This document shows positions 8,689 through 17,232 of a DNA stretch of 34,240 nt, piece after piece. This DNA is from Bacteroides sp. Its GTDB lineage: Bacteria > Bacteroidota > Bacteroidia > Bacteroidales > Bacteroidaceae. The DNA is taken from the NCBI GenBank assembly GCA_020861095.1, contig JAJBTC010000220.1:1-34240 (forward strand). The letters run 5' to 3'. A model generated the notes under the pieces. It ran no database searches and was not told where the DNA came from. It was given only the letters and a program-made list of their open reading frames with translations. Both the position numbers and the translations under genes were made by a program. Each line of letters begins with the position of its first letter. Position 1 is the stretch's first letter.

Positions 8689-9528
8689 TTAGGGCATGAT
8701 CCCTCTTTCCAGTTCCCGTTGTTCCTGCTGTCCTTTCCGGGCGATGATCCTCACGTTACTCACTTTACTGAAATCAGTGGAAAGTTTGACCTTCAGCATA
8801 AAAAACATGCCGTCGGGCGAGTCTGCCACATCTTCCACGGTCCCTACCATCACTCCTTCCGGGAAAGCACTGGAAAACCCATTGGTCACGACCGTATCTC
8901 CCAGATTGAACGCCGCGTGCCTGGGTAGTTCCAGGTAGGCATAGCGCGAATCTCCATGTTTCCATTTGAGTTCTCCGTAATAGTCACTGCCCAGTACCTT
9001 GGAATAGATAATGAATTTACTGTTGAGTACGGAGATCACTACCGAATAGTGAGCAGAAGTTTTGTATACGATCCCTACCACTCCATTGGCATCGACCACT
9101 CCCATTTCCGGACGGATGCCGTCGGCAGATCCTTTGTCCAGGGTGATGTAGTTGTCGATCTGTGTTACCCGGTTGTTGATCACTTTTGCTTTATAAAGTT
9201 CATAGTCGGCATTCGGAGCCATCTGTATGCTGTTGATCTGTGCAGAGTCGATATACATATCATTCAGGGCATTGCGGAGATTGGCATTCTGTTGTTCCAG
9301 CAACATGTTGCGACTGAGCAGGTCGTCATTGAGAGATTTCAGGTGAAAATAGGACGAGATGCCTCCGGATACTTCATATACGCTTCCCGCTACCACATTG
9401 GCCGAAGTAAAGAATACGCTTTGCTGATACCTGTTGAAGCGAAACAACAAAACAAAACTGGCTACCTCCAGCAAAATGAAGAGGAACCAGTAGTTGTATC
9501 TGATCAGAAAGTTAAGTAAATTCCGCAT
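8689..9528 (-). CDS. mreC: rod shape-determining protein MreC
   Basis: MreC is a bitopic periplasmic scaffold that activates PBP2. The 279-residue protein has a cytoplasmic N-terminus, a membrane segment at about 12-31, a coiled-coil stretch near 65-90 (LKSLNDDLLSRNMLLEQQNANLRNAL), and the beta-rich MreC core containing DKGSADGIRPEMGVVDANGVVGIV and VVTNGFSSAFPEGVMVGTV. It ends ERGIMP. A frame shifted by one base after this end stays open for 29 codons and reads as a charged tail, so the natural C-terminus could be slightly longer; this is weak. It is followed by a 102-bp gap before mreD. Confidence 0.93.
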   Translation of the reverse strand: MRNLLNFLIRYNYWFLFILLEVASFVLLFRFNRYQQSVFFTSANVVAGSVYEVSGGISSYFHLKSLNDDLLSRNMLLEQQNANLRNALNDMYIDSAQINSIQMAPNADYELYKAKVINNRVTQIDNYITLDKGSADGIRPEMGVVDANGVVGIVYKTSAHYSVVISVLNSKFIIYSKVLGSDYYGELKWKHGDSRYAYLELPRHAAFNLGDTVVTNGFSSAFPEGVMVGTVEDVADSPDGMFFMLKVKLSTDFSKVSNVRIIARKGQQEQRELERGIMP

Positions 9529-9555
9529 ACACTATTACCCTAACATGCACCGGAT

Positions 9556-9580
9556 CGTTGTCTGGCCGGGCCGGACAACG
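9556..9580 (-). other. mRNA hairpin between mreB and mreC
   Basis: CGTTGTCTGG and CCGGACAACG form a 10-bp stem with one G-T pair and a five-base loop in the 94-bp gap between the two genes. On the transcribed strand no T tract follows, so it does not look like a terminator. A role in mRNA processing or protection, giving more MreB than MreC, is possible but inferred. Confidence 0.55.
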
Positions 9581-9622
9581 TCCCCTATCGTATGTAAAAA
9601 AATAAAGAGAACCCGCTGCTGC

Positions 9623-10645
9623 TTATCTCTTCAGGAAGGAGAAGCGATCTACATTCTTCAATGCCACCCCAATTCCCTTAGCCACCGCGTGCAGCGGATC
9701 TTCCGCGATATGGAAAGGAATATTAATTTTGTCGGTCAGACGTTTGTCAAGTCCGCGCAGCAAGGCCCCACCTCCGGCCAGGTATATACTGTTGTGCACA
9801 ATATCGGTATACAGTTCGGGAGGTGTATTTTCCAACGCGCTCAGGATAGCTGTTTCGATCTTGGAAATGGACTTTTCCAGACAGTGCGCAATTTCCTGAT
9901 AACATACAGGCACCTCCATAGGCAAAGCAGTAACACGGTTGGGTCCGTGTACAATATAATCTTCGGGAGCATCCTCACCCAGTTCAGTAAGAGCAGCTCC
10001 TACATTGATCTTGATACGTTCGGCCATACGTTCGCTGACCTTCACATTGTGCTGCCGGCTCATGTATTCCTGGATATCCGCTGTCAGATCGTCCCCTGCG
10101 ATACGGATCGAATTGTTGGATACGATCCCTCCTAAGGAGATCACAGCGATCTCCGTAGATCCACCACCTATATCCACGATCATGTTTCCTTCCGGAGCTT
10201 CCACATCAATCCCGATACCGATAGCTGCTGCCATGGGTTCAAAGATCATGTATACATCGCGTCCGTTGGCATGCTCGGCCGAGTCACGTACGGCACGGAG
10301 TTCCACTTCCGTACTTCCCGAGGGTACACCGATCACCATCCGCAAAGAAGGTGAAAAGAGATGGCTGCGGGTATTTACCATCTTGATGAGTCCGCGCATC
10401 ATCTGTTCGCAGGCATAGAAGTCTGCGATCACTCCATCACGCAGCGGACGGATGGTACGAATGTCTTCGTGAGTTTTCTCGTGCATCATTTTGGCCTTGT
10501 CTCCCACTGCGATCATCTTATTTGTGCGACGGTCAAGTGCAACAACGGAAGGTTCGTCCACGACGATCTTCCCATTGGATATGATGATGGTATTCGCTGT
10601 ACCAAGGTCAATTGCGAGTTCCTGTGTAAAAGAGAATAATCCCAT
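9623..10645 (-). CDS. mreB: rod shape-determining actin homologue MreB
   Basis: MreB is the bacterial actin that forms membrane-bound filaments guiding cell elongation. The 340-residue length and sequence are typical. The phosphate-1 loop is DLGTANTII near 13-21, the phosphate-2 region is IVDIGGGSTEIAVISLGGIV near 156-175, and the adenosine region near the C-terminus is IYLAGGGALLRGLDKRL. The N-terminal MGLFSFTQELAIDLG fixes the start. It is separated from the upstream purH stop by 65 bp, so it may be read from the purH promoter or from its own promoter in that gap, which I could not identify. Confidence 0.97.
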   Translation of the reverse strand: MGLFSFTQELAIDLGTANTIIISNGKIVVDEPSVVALDRRTNKMIAVGDKAKMMHEKTHEDIRTIRPLRDGVIADFYACEQMMRGLIKMVNTRSHLFSPSLRMVIGVPSGSTEVELRAVRDSAEHANGRDVYMIFEPMAAAIGIGIDVEAPEGNMIVDIGGGSTEIAVISLGGIVSNNSIRIAGDDLTADIQEYMSRQHNVKVSERMAERIKINVGAALTELGEDAPEDYIVHGPNRVTALPMEVPVCYQEIAHCLEKSISKIETAILSALENTPPELYTDIVHNSIYLAGGGALLRGLDKRLTDKINIPFHIAEDPLHAVAKGIGVALKNVDRFSFLKR

Positions 10646-10710
10646 AATTTGTTCCTGTGTAATGAATGCCCGACAGTATGACAGTATGCGGGCACTCTAT
10701 ATGTGATAAA

Positions 10711-12234
10711 TTAATGTTTGAAATGACGTATGCCGGTAGTCACCATGGACATACCGTGTTCGTTACAATAGGCAAACGAAAGTTCGTCCCTTACCGAACC
10801 TCCCGGCTGTATCACAGAGGTGATACCCGCCTGATCCGCGATTTCCACGCAATCGGGGAAAGGGAAGAATGCATCCGAAGCCATGACCGCACCCTGCAGA
10901 TCAAATCCGAAAGCTTTCGCTTTCCCGATCGCCTGTTTCAGGGCATCTACCCGTGAGGTCTGACCAACCCCACTGGCAAGCAGCTGCCGGTCTTTGGCCA
11001 GTACGATCGCGTTGGACTTGCTGTTCTTTACAATCTTGTTGGCAAAAAGCAGATCGTCCGCTTCTTCCGGAGTAGGAGCCTTTTCGGTCACCACTTTCAG
11101 GTCGGCGAGTGTCTCGATATGGAGGTCGCGTTCCTGCACCAACACACCGTTCAGCAACGAACGGTATTGTTTCCGGGGCATCCGGTTCTCTTTACGTACC
11201 AGAATGATCCGGTTCTTCTTCTGTCCGAGGATCTCAAGGGCATCCACATCGTAGTCGGGAGCGATGATCACCTCAAAAAATATCTTATGGATCTCTTCCG
11301 CAGTCTCTTTGTCAATCACCGCATTGGTTACCAATACCCCGCCGAATGCCGATACCGGATCTCCGGCGAGCGCGTCTTTCCAGGCATCCAGTACATTGTC
11401 GCGTGAAGCGAGTCCGCAGGCGTTGTTGTGTTTCAGGATAGCGAAAGTAATGTCTTCAAATTCATCGATCAGCTCTACCGCCGCATGGATATCGAGCAGG
11501 TTGTTGTACGAGATCTCTTTCCCGTGGATCTGGTCGAAGATGGCATCGAGGTTGCCGTAGAAATAGCCTTTCTGGTGAGGATTCTCTCCGTAGCGGAGCG
11601 CTTTCTGGTCATTTTCCGACATACGGAAGGCCGATCCGTCTTCGGAGTCGAAGTAATTGAAAATCGCCGAATCGTAGTGGGAAGATACGGCAAAAGCCTC
11701 CTTCGCCATCCAGCGACGTTCTTCCAGAGAAGAACTGGCCCCATGCTCCATCAGCATATCCAGCAGGGGCTTGTATTGGTGTTGTGAAGCCACGATCACT
11801 ACGTCTTTGAAGTTCTTCGCAGCCGCGCGTATCAGCGAGATACCGCCGATGTCTATTTTTTCGATGACAGAGGCCTCGTCCGCGCCCGACGCTACGGTGG
11901 CCTCGAAAGGATAGAGATCCACGATCACCAGGTCAATGGGTGGGATCTCGTATTTTTCGATCTGTTGCATGTCCTGCTCCAGACCACGGCGGCAAAGGAT
12001 ACCACCAAATACTTTAGGGTGCAATGTTTTCACTCTGCCGCCCAGGATAGACGGATATGAAGTCAGATCTTCTACTGCTTTACAGGGGTAGCCCAGTGAT
12101 TCAATAAACTGACGAGTACCTCCTGTTGATAAAAACTCAACACCCTCCTGGTGCAATTTGGTGATGATCTCGTCCAATCCTTCTTTATGGTAAACCGATA
12201 CAAGAGCGGTTTTTATTCTTTTTGCGTCAGACAT
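10711..12234 (-). CDS. purH: bifunctional AICAR transformylase / IMP cyclohydrolase
   Basis: PurH catalyses the last two steps of purine synthesis: formyl transfer from 10-formyl-THF to AICAR, then ring closure to IMP. The 507-residue protein has the N-terminal MGS-like cyclohydrolase domain (about 1-190; STGGT at 36-40, GGRVKTLHPKVFGGIL at 65-80) and the C-terminal transformylase domain with RYGENPHQKG at 214-223 and the catalytic Lys-His pair in ILKHNNACGLA (268-269). It is the promoter-proximal gene of the minus-strand run leading into mreB, the order I recall from other Bacteroidales. A candidate -7 element lies about 28 bases before the start. Confidence 0.97.
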   Translation of the reverse strand: MSDAKRIKTALVSVYHKEGLDEIITKLHQEGVEFLSTGGTRQFIESLGYPCKAVEDLTSYPSILGGRVKTLHPKVFGGILCRRGLEQDMQQIEKYEIPPIDLVIVDLYPFEATVASGADEASVIEKIDIGGISLIRAAAKNFKDVVIVASQHQYKPLLDMLMEHGASSSLEERRWMAKEAFAVSSHYDSAIFNYFDSEDGSAFRMSENDQKALRYGENPHQKGYFYGNLDAIFDQIHGKEISYNNLLDIHAAVELIDEFEDITFAILKHNNACGLASRDNVLDAWKDALAGDPVSAFGGVLVTNAVIDKETAEEIHKIFFEVIIAPDYDVDALEILGQKKNRIILVRKENRMPRKQYRSLLNGVLVQERDLHIETLADLKVVTEKAPTPEEADDLLFANKIVKNSKSNAIVLAKDRQLLASGVGQTSRVDALKQAIGKAKAFGFDLQGAVMASDAFFPFPDCVEIADQAGITSVIQPGGSVRDELSFAYCNEHGMSMVTTGIRHFKH

Positions 12235-12261
12235 TTAATTGCATATTAAGTATTTGATGCG

Positions 12262-12269
12262 CAAAGTTA
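12262..12269 (-). promoter_or_regulatory. candidate -7 element for purH
   Basis: On the minus strand this reads TAACTTTG, a match to TAnnTTTG. It would place transcription start about 20 bases before the purH ATG and just downstream of the preceding terminator. No clear -33 TTTG was seen. Confidence 0.5.
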
Positions 12270-12317
12270 CAAAATATTGTTTTACACGCGTAATAAATAA
12301 GGTATGAAATAATGATA

Positions 12318-12354
12318 AAAAAAGCCGGACTTTTGCGTAAAGTCCGGCTTTTTT
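12318..12354 (-). terminator. rho-independent terminator after the M13 peptidase gene
   Basis: A 16-bp perfect stem (GCCGGACTTT arm flanked by A/T pairs) closes a five-base loop, with A runs on the left that give a T tract on the minus strand and T runs on the right. It is symmetric and could work in both directions. It lies 34 bases after the peptidase stop and separates that gene from purH. Confidence 0.9.
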
Positions 12355-12387
12355 ATCTTATCCGTAAAGAATTATATACAGGTACGG

Positions 12388-14421
12388 TTACCAGATATGT
12401 ACCCTTTCTTCCACGGGAAGAAACAAAGGATCCTGTCCGGTAATGCCGAAGGCTTCGTACCAGGCCCCGATGTGAGGCAGGATACCGTCTACCCTCCAGC
12501 GTCCCAGGGAATGAGGATCGGTTTTGGTGCGTCGCAGGATCTCTTCGTCACGCACATTTCCGGCCCACACATTGGCATAAGCCAGGAAGAAACGTTGCTC
12601 AGGAGTAAAACCGTCTTTCTCGGGCAGCTCGTTGTGCCGGGTTGCATTCCGGAACGCCTGATAAGAAACCTGTATACCGCCGTAGTCGGCAATGTTCTCC
12701 CCCAGGGTCAGGTTGCCGTTGGCATATACATCGGGAAGCACCTGGATGCTGTCGAAGAAGGCGACCATGACCCCGGCGCGTTCTTCAAACTTTTTCGCAT
12801 CTTCTTCGGTCCACCAGTCTCTCAGGTTGCCCTCTTTGTCATACTTCCGTCCCTGGTCGTCGAAACCGTGCGTCATCTCATGACCGATCACTACACCGAT
12901 CGCGCCGTAGTTGAAGGCATCATCCGCCTCCATGTCGAAGAACGGATATTGCAGGATACCTGCCGGGAAGCAGATCTCATTGGTAGTGGGGTTGTAATAC
13001 GCATTTACGGTCTGCGGCGTCATGAACCATTCGTCGCGGTCCACCGGTTTTCCGGCCTTAGCGATCATTTCCGCAAAAGCCCAGTTGCGCGCCCGGCGTA
13101 CATTGTCCCAGTAAGAGTCGTCTTTGATCTCCAGGGTAGAATAATCTTTCCATGTGTCCGGATATCCGATCTTCACATGGAAAGAAGAGAGTTTCTCATG
13201 GGCTTTCTCTTTGGTATCGCGGCTCATCCAGTCGAGATCGTCGATCCGCTCGCCCAATGCCTGCTGCAGGTTCTCCACCAGCTTCTCCATCCGTTCTTTG
13301 GCTGTGGCAGGGAAGTATCTCTCTACATACATCTGTCCTACTGCTTCGCCCAGTGCACGGTCTACGGTGGCTACCGCGCGTTTCCAACGGGGGCTTATTT
13401 CTTGTTTGCCCGACATGGTCTTGTCGTAAAATTCAAAGTTCTGTGCCACGAACGCATCACTCAGGTAAGAGGAAGCACCGTTGATCAGTCGCCATTGCAG
13501 GTAAGCGATCTGATCGGCCAGCGGCACCGTACGCAGGATGGAAGCCACCTCTTGTATGGAAGCAGGTTGTCCTACATTGATCTCTTTCAGATCGGCCAGT
13601 CCCACTGCTGCCAGATAAGCGTCCCAGTCAAAGCCTGCGACGTTCTCTTTCAGGGTAGCCACTTCCTGCTTGTTGTAGTTGGCATGCGGATCACGCAGTT
13701 CTACCCGCGAACGGGCTGCACGGGCCAGCCGGGTCTCTATGCCCATCACGGCTTTCACTGCTCCTTTGGCGTCGGCATCGCTGAAACCTGCCAGGCGGAA
13801 CATTTCTTCTATATATCCCTGGTATTTTTCCCGGATCTGCCGGATAGAGGCATCGTCTGAGAGATAATAGTCGCGCTCGGCCATGCCCAATCCACCCTGG
13901 GAGATCCTTACCAGATTCATTGTACTGTTGGTCTGATCGGCTCCTACGGATATGCCGAAATAGGGAGAGAGACCGTCCCTCTGCATACGTGCGATGAGGG
14001 GATAGATCTCGGATACACTCTGTATACCGGCCAGTTGCGCCAGCCCTGCACGGATAGGTCCGGTTCCTTCCCGGTTGAGTGTCACACTATCCATAGCTAT
14101 ACGATACAGATCACCGACTTTCTGGGGAATACTGCCCTGGGGATGTTGCTCCTCTGCCAGTTCTTCGATCAGCTCCTGCAGTTGTTCACGGTTGTTTTCC
14201 GCCAGCATGTCAAACGAGCCGAAGCGCGCATATTCATTGGTAAGCGGATGATTTTTCATCCAGCCTCCACAGGCATATTCATAGAAACTGGTACCGGGTG
14301 GTACCGAGGTGTCGAGGTTCTCCAACCGGATACCGGCTGTGAGGGGTACTTCTGTTTTTGATTTACAGCCGGTAATTGCCATACCAGCGGCAAGAAAAGT
14401 TACATAATGGATCCACTTCAT
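12388..14421 (-). CDS. pepO: M13 family zinc metallopeptidase, lipoprotein (neprilysin/PepO-like)
   Basis: This is a membrane-anchored zinc endopeptidase of family M13, which cleaves small peptides outside the cytoplasm. The 677 residues start with a signal ending in the lipobox ITGC (Cys19), so the enzyme is a lipoprotein, probably facing the periplasm or exposed on the outer membrane. The zinc site is HEMTH at 514-518, with the third ligand in ENIAD at 575-579. The substrate-binding motif VNAYYNP is at 472-478. The C-terminus VHIW stands where the family often ends CxxW, so the usual disulfide cysteine is missing. Nearby is the ABC-F gene on the same strand, 205 bp upstream; a terminator follows the peptidase. 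Confidence 0.93.
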   Translation of the reverse strand: MKWIHYVTFLAAGMAITGCKSKTEVPLTAGIRLENLDTSVPPGTSFYEYACGGWMKNHPLTNEYARFGSFDMLAENNREQLQELIEELAEEQHPQGSIPQKVGDLYRIAMDSVTLNREGTGPIRAGLAQLAGIQSVSEIYPLIARMQRDGLSPYFGISVGADQTNSTMNLVRISQGGLGMAERDYYLSDDASIRQIREKYQGYIEEMFRLAGFSDADAKGAVKAVMGIETRLARAARSRVELRDPHANYNKQEVATLKENVAGFDWDAYLAAVGLADLKEINVGQPASIQEVASILRTVPLADQIAYLQWRLINGASSYLSDAFVAQNFEFYDKTMSGKQEISPRWKRAVATVDRALGEAVGQMYVERYFPATAKERMEKLVENLQQALGERIDDLDWMSRDTKEKAHEKLSSFHVKIGYPDTWKDYSTLEIKDDSYWDNVRRARNWAFAEMIAKAGKPVDRDEWFMTPQTVNAYYNPTTNEICFPAGILQYPFFDMEADDAFNYGAIGVVIGHEMTHGFDDQGRKYDKEGNLRDWWTEEDAKKFEERAGVMVAFFDSIQVLPDVYANGNLTLGENIADYGGIQVSYQAFRNATRHNELPEKDGFTPEQRFFLAYANVWAGNVRDEEILRRTKTDPHSLGRWRVDGILPHIGAWYEAFGITGQDPLFLPVEERVHIW

Positions 14422-14423
14422 AT

Positions 14424-14465
14424 TATTTACGATTTACAAATTGACGATTTACGATTTAGATTACA
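14424..14465. repeat. ATTTACGATTTAC repeat stretch
   Basis: Immediately upstream of the peptidase start are four to five imperfect copies of (G)ATTTAC(G/A), for example ATTTACGATTTAC then GACGATTTACGATTTAG. It would lie in the 5' untranslated region. It resembles the stretches at 4724-4751 and 32896-32930. Confidence 0.65.
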
Positions 14466-14626
14466 CCTATTTTATTCCAAACGAATACGAACCAAAGAAT
14501 TATCTATATGGACTGAGTTACGAAAAGAATCACACATCCATAGTTTCCGGATGGCTCTTCGTAAACGTACCTTCATTTAAATAATGAAATAAGGTGTCAT
14601 CACGAAGGAGCTACTCCGTCCCTACT

Positions 14627-16576
14627 CTATTCATTTTCTTTGGCTTCGTCCAGTTCCAGAGAAGCCGCTTCCCACTCTTCTACCAGCTTGTCAAGCTGTT
14701 GACGCAGTTTCTGATGCCGTTCGAACAGACTCATGTCCGATGCACCTTCGGGAGTAGCCATCTGTGCTTCCAGGATAGCGATAGCCGATTCGGTCTGCTC
14801 AATACCTGCTTCACAATCGGCCACGGCCTTTTCCAGTTTCTTCCGTTTCTTCTGCAACTCTTTCCGGGCTTCGTAAGAAAGCTTTCCGGCAGATGCTTTG
14901 GTCTCTTCTCCAGCGACAGGACTACCGGAAGAGGCCACAGTCGGAGATCTGTGCAGTTCGTTGAGGTTGTCTATCTGCTTTTTCCGCAGGAAGTCATAGA
15001 TGCCTCCCAGGTGTTCACGCACCTGCCCACCACCGAATTCATAGACTTTATCTACCAGTCCATCTAAGAAATCACGGTCGTGGCTCACCACAATGGCAGT
15101 ACCGTCGAACGCGCGGATCGCGTCTTTCAATACATCTTTCGAGCGCATATCGAGGTGATTGGTGGGCTCATCCAGGATAAGCAGGTTGACCGGTTCGAGC
15201 AGCAACCGGATCATAGCCAGGCGGCTGCGTTCTCCTCCGGAAAGCACTTTCACCTTCTTGTCCGAAGCCTCTCCCCCGAACATGAAGGCTCCCAGTATAT
15301 CTCGTATCTTTGTACGGATATCCCCTGTAGCTACCCGGTCGATGGTATCAAATACCGTCAGATCCTCATCCAGCAATTGTGCCTGATTCTGTGCAAAATA
15401 GCCGATCTTTACATTGTGACCCAGCGTCAGCCTGCCACTGTGTTCGATCTCCTGCATGATACATTTGACCAGTGTTGACTTTCCGGCTCCGTTCTTGCCC
15501 ACGAATGCGATCTTCTCTCCACGGTGAATGGTGAGGTCGACATGGCTGAATACGACTTGCCCGCCATACTTCTTTCCGACCTGTTCACAGATCACCGGAT
15601 AGCTCCCGCTGCGTGGAGCAGGCGGGAATTTCAGCCGCAACGCACTGTTGTCCTCTTCATCTACCTCCAGCCTTTCGATCTTCTCCAGTTGCTTGATGCG
15701 GCTCTGTACCTGCACGGCCTTGGTAGCTTTGTAACGGAAACGCTCGATAAAGTCTTCGGTATCCTGTATCTGCTTCTGCTGGTTCTCATAGGCACGTTGC
15801 TGCTGTTCGCGGCGTTCCTTACGCAGTTCGACAAACTCGTCGTACTTCACCTTATAGTCATAGATGCGCCCGCAGGAGATCTCGATCGTACGGTTGGTTA
15901 CATTATTGATAAAGGCACGGTCGTGGCTCACCAGCACTACAGCGTTGGCGCGGGTAGAGAGAAAGTTCTCGAGCCACTGGATACTCTCGATGTCCAGGTG
16001 GTTGGTGGGCTCGTCCAGCAGCAGCACGTCGGGATTGCGCAGCAACAGTTTGGCCAGTTCGATACGCATCCGCCAGCCACCGCTGAACTCACGTGTCGGA
16101 CGGCCGAAGTCTTCCCGCACAAAACCCAGCCCCATTAGCGTACGCTCTATTTCGGCATGGAAATGGGTGCCTCCCATCATCAGGAAGCGATCGTTGTCGC
16201 GGGTAAACCGCTCGATCAGTTCGTGATACGATTCGCTTTCGTAATCGGTACGCTCGGCCAACTCCCGGTTCATCTTCTCCAGAGAGGCCTGCAAGGCAAA
16301 TATATGTTCAAAAGCGAGTTGAGCCTCCTCCAATACGGTACGATGATCCGACAGCACCATTACCTGAGGCAGGTAGCCGATGGTCACCTCCCGGGGTACG
16401 GCTACCACGCCGCTGGTCGGACTCTGCAACCCGGCAATGATCTTGAGCATGGTAGACTTCCCGGCCCCGTTCTTACCGACTAAGGCAATACGGTCTTTGG
16501 CATGGATCACGTAAGATACCTCCCTGAACAGGGGAGTAGCGTTGAACTCGACTTTGAGTTGTTCTATGGAAATCAC
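14627..16576 (-). CDS. ABC-F family ATPase (ribosome-associated, Uup/YdiF-like)
   Basis: This is a soluble protein with two ABC ATPase domains and no membrane segments, the ABC-F layout; members act on ribosomes in translation or in antibiotic protection. The first domain has Walker A GKNGAGKS at 34-41, signature SGGWRM at 165-170 and DEPTNHLD at 188-195. A linker of about 80 charged residues (245-305) matches the P-site tRNA interaction motif region. The second domain has GKNGAGKS at 360-367, LSGGERSR and DEPTNHLD. A C-terminal coiled coil (about 570-645) resembles Uup. The sequence does not show that it is a resistance type; a housekeeping role is more likely. Confidence 0.93.
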   Translation of the reverse strand: MISIEQLKVEFNATPLFREVSYVIHAKDRIALVGKNGAGKSTMLKIIAGLQSPTSGVVAVPREVTIGYLPQVMVLSDHRTVLEEAQLAFEHIFALQASLEKMNRELAERTDYESESYHELIERFTRDNDRFLMMGGTHFHAEIERTLMGLGFVREDFGRPTREFSGGWRMRIELAKLLLRNPDVLLLDEPTNHLDIESIQWLENFLSTRANAVVLVSHDRAFINNVTNRTIEISCGRIYDYKVKYDEFVELRKERREQQQRAYENQQKQIQDTEDFIERFRYKATKAVQVQSRIKQLEKIERLEVDEEDNSALRLKFPPAPRSGSYPVICEQVGKKYGGQVVFSHVDLTIHRGEKIAFVGKNGAGKSTLVKCIMQEIEHSGRLTLGHNVKIGYFAQNQAQLLDEDLTVFDTIDRVATGDIRTKIRDILGAFMFGGEASDKKVKVLSGGERSRLAMIRLLLEPVNLLILDEPTNHLDMRSKDVLKDAIRAFDGTAIVVSHDRDFLDGLVDKVYEFGGGQVREHLGGIYDFLRKKQIDNLNELHRSPTVASSGSPVAGEETKASAGKLSYEARKELQKKRKKLEKAVADCEAGIEQTESAIAILEAQMATPEGASDMSLFERHQKLRQQLDKLVEEWEAASLELDEAKENE

Positions 16577-16679
16577 TTCTTATACTATTTTTCTATCTGT
16601 TTCTTTTTCTATATCACACCGGCACGTCTGTCACTATCCCTATTACACAGGTCTGAAAGCAGCGGAAAGACAGGCGACG

Positions 16680-16687
16680 CAAAGATA
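16680..16687 (-). promoter_or_regulatory. candidate -7 element for the ABC-F gene
   Basis: On the minus strand this reads TATCTTTG, a TAnnTTTG match about 100 bases before the start. A second match (TACCTTTG, 16691-16698) lies just upstream; which one is used cannot be told from sequence. Confidence 0.4.
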
Positions 16688-17137
16688 CGGCAAAGGTAGT
16701 AAGATTTATTTTACAAATCGAAGAACTGATCCCCTGAAAAACAAGGAATTCTCCTTCGGGACAAAGGTTTGATCCGTTTTTCTTCTGTGTTTTCAGAACT
16801 TTTTCAAACGGAGCAATCCGGCAAAATGATCATTTCTTCTGTTCCCGATCTCTTTATGTACGCCTTCTTTGTTCCACTTTCAGATTTACATCCTTCGGGC
16901 ACTCCGTTCTTTTATCAACGTACACACGGACTTTCGGTACATCCTGATGAATCGTTAAATGACCAAAAGTCTACCTTTCCCGAAGTTTTCTGCACCTCTG
17001 TATAGAAAAAAAGCCCCTATATTCGTATCCGGTTAGGTCTCTCTGTTCCTGGATAGGATATACCACCGGATAAAATCCGTATACCGGACTTATAGTTAAA
17101 AACAGGCAGACCGACTTCCACAAATAACCTTATTAGT

Positions 17138-17145
17138 TATATTTG
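17138..17145 (+). promoter_or_regulatory. candidate -7 element for the hybrid regulator
   Basis: TATATTTG matches TAnnTTTG and is followed by CAAAA. It lies about 88 bases before the chosen start of the regulator. The TTTGCAA string is shared with the two GH3 promoters downstream. Confidence 0.5.
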
Positions 17146-17232
17146 CAAAATATAGGATGCGCTTTTGCATGGTTCAAACCTGTTTGACCCTGCTTCCGGC
17201 TTTCCTTCTATTTGCAGCATATACGACATACT

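Larger units (their letters stand above)
16577..17232. other. divergent intergenic region between ABC-F and the hybrid regulator
   Basis: No gene is supported in this 656-bp gap; the short open frames on the plus strand have no family features. It holds candidate promoters for both flanking genes. At 17066-17088 there is a small dyad (CGGAT-AAA-ATCCG, 17067-17079) and a nearby second CCGG (17084), about 60 bases before the regulator's -7 element, which could be a protein-binding site (inference). Confidence 0.5.

Noticed and set aside
12397..13860. A 487-codon plus-strand frame antisense to the M13 peptidase
   Set aside because: The peptidase has all its catalytic motifs on the other strand; the antisense frame has none.
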